Part shown: positions 11,574-14,277 of the stretch, in pieces
How the letters are laid out: every line of letters begins with the position of its first letter
How positions within the stretch are numbered: the stretch's first letter is position 1
Origin: DATAFT01 sp035544635
GTDB taxonomy: Bacteria; Acidobacteriota; Thermoanaerobaculia; Multivoradales; Multivoraceae
Length of the DNA: 14,277 bases
Direction of reading: 5' to 3'
Assembly (NCBI GenBank): GCA_035544635.1
Contig: DATKDQ010000120.1
Location: forward strand, 1 to 14,277
The notes under the pieces: generated by a model
The model's database searches: none
Seen by the model: the letters and a program-made list of their open reading frames with translations, nothing else
Told to the model about the DNA's origin: nothing
Made by a program: the position numbers and the translations under genes

Positions 11574-12596
11574 ATGATCGAGGTGCACGGACTGACCCGC
11601 CGCTACGGAGACTTCACCGCCGTCGAGGACGTGTCGTTCTCGATCGGCTCGGGCGAGATCCTCGGGATGCTGGGGCCGAACGGCGCCGGCAAGACGACGA
11701 CGATCCGCATGATCACGGGCTTTCTGCCGCCCAGCGCCGGCCGGGTGTCGATCGCCGGCATCGACCTCGAGGAGCGGTCGGTCGAGGCCCGGCGCCAGAT
11801 CGGCTATCTCCCCGAGAACGTCGCGCTCTACACCGAGATGAGGGTGCGCGAGTACCTCGCCTACCGCGCCCGCCTCGAGGGGCTTTCCGGCAAGGCGGCG
11901 GCCGACGCGATCGAGAGGTCGATCGAGCGCTGCCTCCTCGCCGACGTGCGCCACCAGATCATCGGCACGCTCTCGAAGGGCTACCGGCAGCGGGTCGGGC
12001 TCGCCACCGCGATCCTCCACGACCCGGCGGTGCTCATCCTCGACGAGCCGACGGTCGGGCTCGATCCCAAGCAGATCATCGCCATCCGCGAGCTCATCCG
12101 CGAGCTCGGGCTCGAGCGCACGCTGCTCCTGTCGACCCACATCCTCCCCGAGGTGGAGCTGCTCTGCCAGCGCGTGGTCATCATCGACCGCGGGCGGATC
12201 ATCGCGCAGGGGACGCCCGAGGGCCTCCGTCAGCAGTGGCTGGGCCGCACCGCGGTGACGGTGACGATCAAGGAGGCGCCGCCGGACGCCGCCGAGCTGC
12301 TGCGCGCGGTCGAGGGCGTCGACGGAGTCGCGGCGGACGGCGCACCGAACGGTCCCGTGCGCTTCTCGCTCGAGTGCGCCCACGGGCGCGATCCCAGGGA
12401 GACGATCTTCCGGCTCGCCGTCGAGCGTGGCTGGGTGCTGCTCGAGCTGGCTCAGGCCAAGGCCTCGCTCGAAGACATCTTCGTGCGCCTGACCACCCGC
12501 GAGGGGGAAGAGGACGGCGGCGCCGCGCCAAACGCCGCCGCTTCGGACGGGAGCGGAGCCGGGATCGCGGCGAGCGCGAACGGAGCGGCGCGATGA
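11574..12596 (+). CDS. ABC transporter ATP-binding protein (GldA-like)
   Basis: The 340-residue ATPase should power the membrane partner encoded next. Motifs: Walker A GPNGAGKTT (34-42), Q-loop region GYLPENVALY (78-86, with the Glu-Asn form common in GldA-like ATPases), signature LSKGYRQRV (133-141), Walker B VLILDEPT (153-160, catalytic E158) and switch His189 in LLSTHI. A C-terminal accessory domain (about 220-310) is typical of ABC-2-type export ATPases. The last 30 residues are an Ala/Gly/Ser-rich acidic tail of no evident function. ATG 11574 follows GAGGGA by four bases. The stop overlaps the permease start (ATGA, 12593-12596). Together with the next two genes it matches the GldA-F-G type cluster. 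In this family substrates are mostly unknown, and gliding motility should not be assumed. Confidence 0.93.
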   Translation: MIEVHGLTRRYGDFTAVEDVSFSIGSGEILGMLGPNGAGKTTTIRMITGFLPPSAGRVSIAGIDLEERSVEARRQIGYLPENVALYTEMRVREYLAYRARLEGLSGKAAADAIERSIERCLLADVRHQIIGTLSKGYRQRVGLATAILHDPAVLILDEPTVGLDPKQIIAIRELIRELGLERTLLLSTHILPEVELLCQRVVIIDRGRIIAQGTPEGLRQQWLGRTAVTVTIKEAPPDAAELLRAVEGVDGVAADGAPNGPVRFSLECAHGRDPRETIFRLAVERGWVLLELAQAKASLEDIFVRLTTREGEEDGGAAPNAAASDGSGAGIAASANGAAR

Positions 12597-13333
12597 GGGG
12601 CATCCTGGTCATCTTCGGCCGCGAGCTGCGCGCCTACTTCTTCTCGCCGCTCGCCTATGCCGTGCTCGCCAGCTTCCTGTTCGTGAACGGCATCACGTTC
12701 GCGACGCTGATCGGCTACCTCAACGACGCTCCCTCGGCGGTGGGCGCCCCGATGGAGTTCTTCTTCGGCGGAACGATCCTGTTCTGGCTGGCGCTGGGGT
12801 TCGTCGGCCCGATCCTGCCGATGCGGCTCCTCTCCGAGGAGCGGCGCTCGGGGAGCCTCGAGATCCTGATGACCGCGCCGGTGACCGAGACCCAGGTGGT
12901 GCTCGGCAAGTACCTGGCCGCGCTGGCGTTCTACCTCGTGCTGTGGGCGCCCACCGTGCTCTACGCGGTGATCGTCGCGAGCTACAGCGAGCTCGACTGG
13001 GGGCCGCTAGCCTCCGCCTACCTCGGCGTGCTCGGCATCGGCTCGCTCTTCCTCGCTGCCGGGCTTTTCGCCTCGGGCATCAGCCGCAACCAGATCGTCG
13101 CCGCGCTGGTGGGGTTCGCGCTGGTGTTCGCGCTCTTCATCCTCGGCCTGCTCGAGTTCCTGGTCAACGACGAGGGCGCGCGGCAGGTCCTCGGCTACCT
13201 CAACCTGATCCAGCACATGGAGGACTTCTCGAAGGGCATCGTCGACACCCGTAGGCTGGTCTACTACGCGTCGGCGACGGCGTTCCTCCTCTTCCTCACC
13301 AGCCGGACGCTCCACGCCAACAAGTGGAGGTAG
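12593..13333 (+). CDS. ABC-2 family permease (GldF-like)
   Basis: The 246-residue inner-membrane protein has about six hydrophobic segments (roughly 20-42, 58-80, 105-130, 140-162, 166-190 and 224-236). Between TM2 and TM3 is the conserved cytoplasmic stretch MRLLSEERRSGSLEILMTAP (77-96), which marks the ABC-2/GldF/NosY-type permeases and couples to the ATPase. The ATG at 12593 overlaps the ATPase stop; a longer frame open upstream is a shadow of the ATPase gene. The TAG stop forms part of the next gene's ribosome-binding site (TAGGAG). Confidence 0.92.
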   Translation: MRGILVIFGRELRAYFFSPLAYAVLASFLFVNGITFATLIGYLNDAPSAVGAPMEFFFGGTILFWLALGFVGPILPMRLLSEERRSGSLEILMTAPVTETQVVLGKYLAALAFYLVLWAPTVLYAVIVASYSELDWGPLASAYLGVLGIGSLFLAAGLFASGISRNQIVAALVGFALVFALFILGLLEFLVNDEGARQVLGYLNLIQHMEDFSKGIVDTRRLVYYASATAFLLFLTSRTLHANKWR

Positions 13334-13338
13334 GAGCG

Positions 13339-14277
13339 ATGCGGGAGAGCACGGCGATGCGACGGCAGCTCTTGGCGGGGACCTCGCTGGGTGCGGGCGT
13401 TCTCCTGGTGGCGGCACTGGTGCTGATCGTCAACTACTTCGGCTGGAAGTACTGGAAGCGCTTCGACTGGACCTCGGGGCAGCTCTACTCGCTGTCCGAG
13501 AAGAGCAGCGCCGTGGTCGCCGACCTCGACCAGGACGTCGAGGTGATCGTGTTCATGACCCCGGCCTCGCAGCTCTACGTGCCGGTGACCGAGCTCCTCT
13601 CCCGCTACCAGGCCGCGTCGAGCCGGATCTCGGTGCGCGTGCTCGATCCCGACCGCAACCCCGCCGAGGCGCGCCGCCTGCTCGAGGAGAACCAGATGAG
13701 GAGCCTCAACAGCGTGGTGCTCCGATCGAGCGAAGGCGAGCGCCGGGTGATCGAGGAGGCAGACCTCGCCGAGTACGACTACTCGGGGATGCAGGTCGGC
13801 CGCGGGCCGCAGATCCGCGAGTTTCTCGGCGAGCAGCTCTTCACCGGAGCGATCCTGGAGCTGGTGGAGCAGCGCAGGCCCAGGATCCTGTTCACCGCCG
13901 GGCACGGCGAGTCGGCGCCCGACGACGTCTCGCCCCGCGGATTCTCTTCGGCTCAGGACCTGCTCGGCCGGGACAACTTCGAGGTCGAGACCTGGCACTC
14001 GCTGGGGCAGGACCGGGTGCCCGCCGGCACCGATCTGGTGGTGGTCGCGGGGCCGCAGGTGGGCTTCCTCGAGCCGGAGCTCGAGACCCTCACCCGCTAC
14101 CTGCTCGACGGCGGGCGGGTGCTGCTCCTGCTCGACCCCATCGTCTCCGCCGCCGGCCTCGAGCGCACCGGCTTCGGGCCGTGGCTCGAGAGCTACGGCG
14201 TCCGCCTGGGCGAGGACATCGTGGTCGATCCCGCCAACCCGCTGCCCTTCTACAGCGCCGAGACCTTCTTCGCCAAC
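13339..14277 (+). CDS. GldG-type ABC auxiliary protein, 3' end beyond the window
   Basis: The reading frame is open from ATG 13339 to the last base, giving 313 residues and no stop, so the gene is incomplete here. ATG follows GGAG (13333-13336) by two bases. The N terminus has one membrane anchor (about 12-34, GVLLVAALVLIVNYFGWKYW nearby), then a periplasmic part beginning with DWTSGQLYSLSEKSSAVVADL. That is the usual start of the ABC_transp_aux/GldG family, where this segment precedes a thioredoxin-like region (DVEVIVFMTP). A second domain begins near RPRILFTAGHGESAP (about 177-191) and includes DLVVVAGP and LLDGGRVLLLLDP, as in GldG. It should dock on the GldA/GldF-like pair encoded just upstream. 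The second half, usually ending in another membrane segment, lies outside the window. Confidence 0.88.
   Translation, partial: MRESTAMRRQLLAGTSLGAGVLLVAALVLIVNYFGWKYWKRFDWTSGQLYSLSEKSSAVVADLDQDVEVIVFMTPASQLYVPVTELLSRYQAASSRISVRVLDPDRNPAEARRLLEENQMRSLNSVVLRSSEGERRVIEEADLAEYDYSGMQVGRGPQIREFLGEQLFTGAILELVEQRRPRILFTAGHGESAPDDVSPRGFSSAQDLLGRDNFEVETWHSLGQDRVPAGTDLVVVAGPQVGFLEPELETLTRYLLDGGRVLLLLDPIVSAAGLERTGFGPWLESYGVRLGEDIVVDPANPLPFYSAETFFAN

Overview
This is a chromosomal, gene-dense, very GC-rich window. It has strong third-position G/C bias throughout, so many spurious ORFs appear on the opposite strand. Gene content is core metabolism plus one ABC-transporter operon. I see no rRNA, tRNA, transposase, integrase, phage gene or CRISPR array. 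Gene content and style (methylmalonyl-CoA epimerase, Thermus/actinobacterial-type class II fumarase, Gld-like ABC export genes, LolC/E-like permease, GTG/TTG starts) fit a high-GC Gram-negative-type bacterium. Acidobacteriota (Thermoanaerobaculia-like) is my best guess, but this is inference and not demonstrated.

Layout. (1) 67-833, plus strand: methylmalonyl-CoA epimerase translationally overlapped with a small unknown protein. (2) 834-997: short convergent intergenic region with a direct repeat at exactly 100-bp offset and two hairpins. (3) 998-1753, minus strand: secreted protein of unknown function. It diverges from carA across a 61-bp spacer whose overlapping, mirror-image -10 boxes lie at the exact centre of a 12-bp inverted repeat. 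(4) 1815-7791, plus strand: carA, a LolC/E-like permease overlapping the carA stop, a 356-bp non-coding stretch with a chain of hairpins ending in a textbook intrinsic terminator, then carB. The two subunits of carbamoyl-phosphate synthetase are thus split by a permease and a probable attenuator or small RNA. (5) 7792-8085: 294-bp spacer holding a near-ideal 9+4+9 operator palindrome in front of fumC (8086-9504). (6) 9537-10440, minus strand: an S4-domain RNA-binding protein and a small charged helical protein, separated by an array of about 40-bp repeats that ends in a perfect 13-bp hairpin over a stop codon. (7) 10526-14277, plus strand: a compact metal-dependent phosphomutase-superfamily protein, an ABC ATPase, an ABC-2 permease and a GldG-type auxiliary protein that runs off the end of the window.

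Functionally, carA/carB make carbamoyl phosphate for pyrimidines and arginine. mce and fumC belong to propionyl/methylmalonyl-CoA and TCA metabolism. The last three genes should form one membrane export complex. The best candidates for undescribed biology are regulatory: the symmetric carA divergent promoter, the structured carB leader or sRNA, and the repeat array at about 9.99-10.14 kb.
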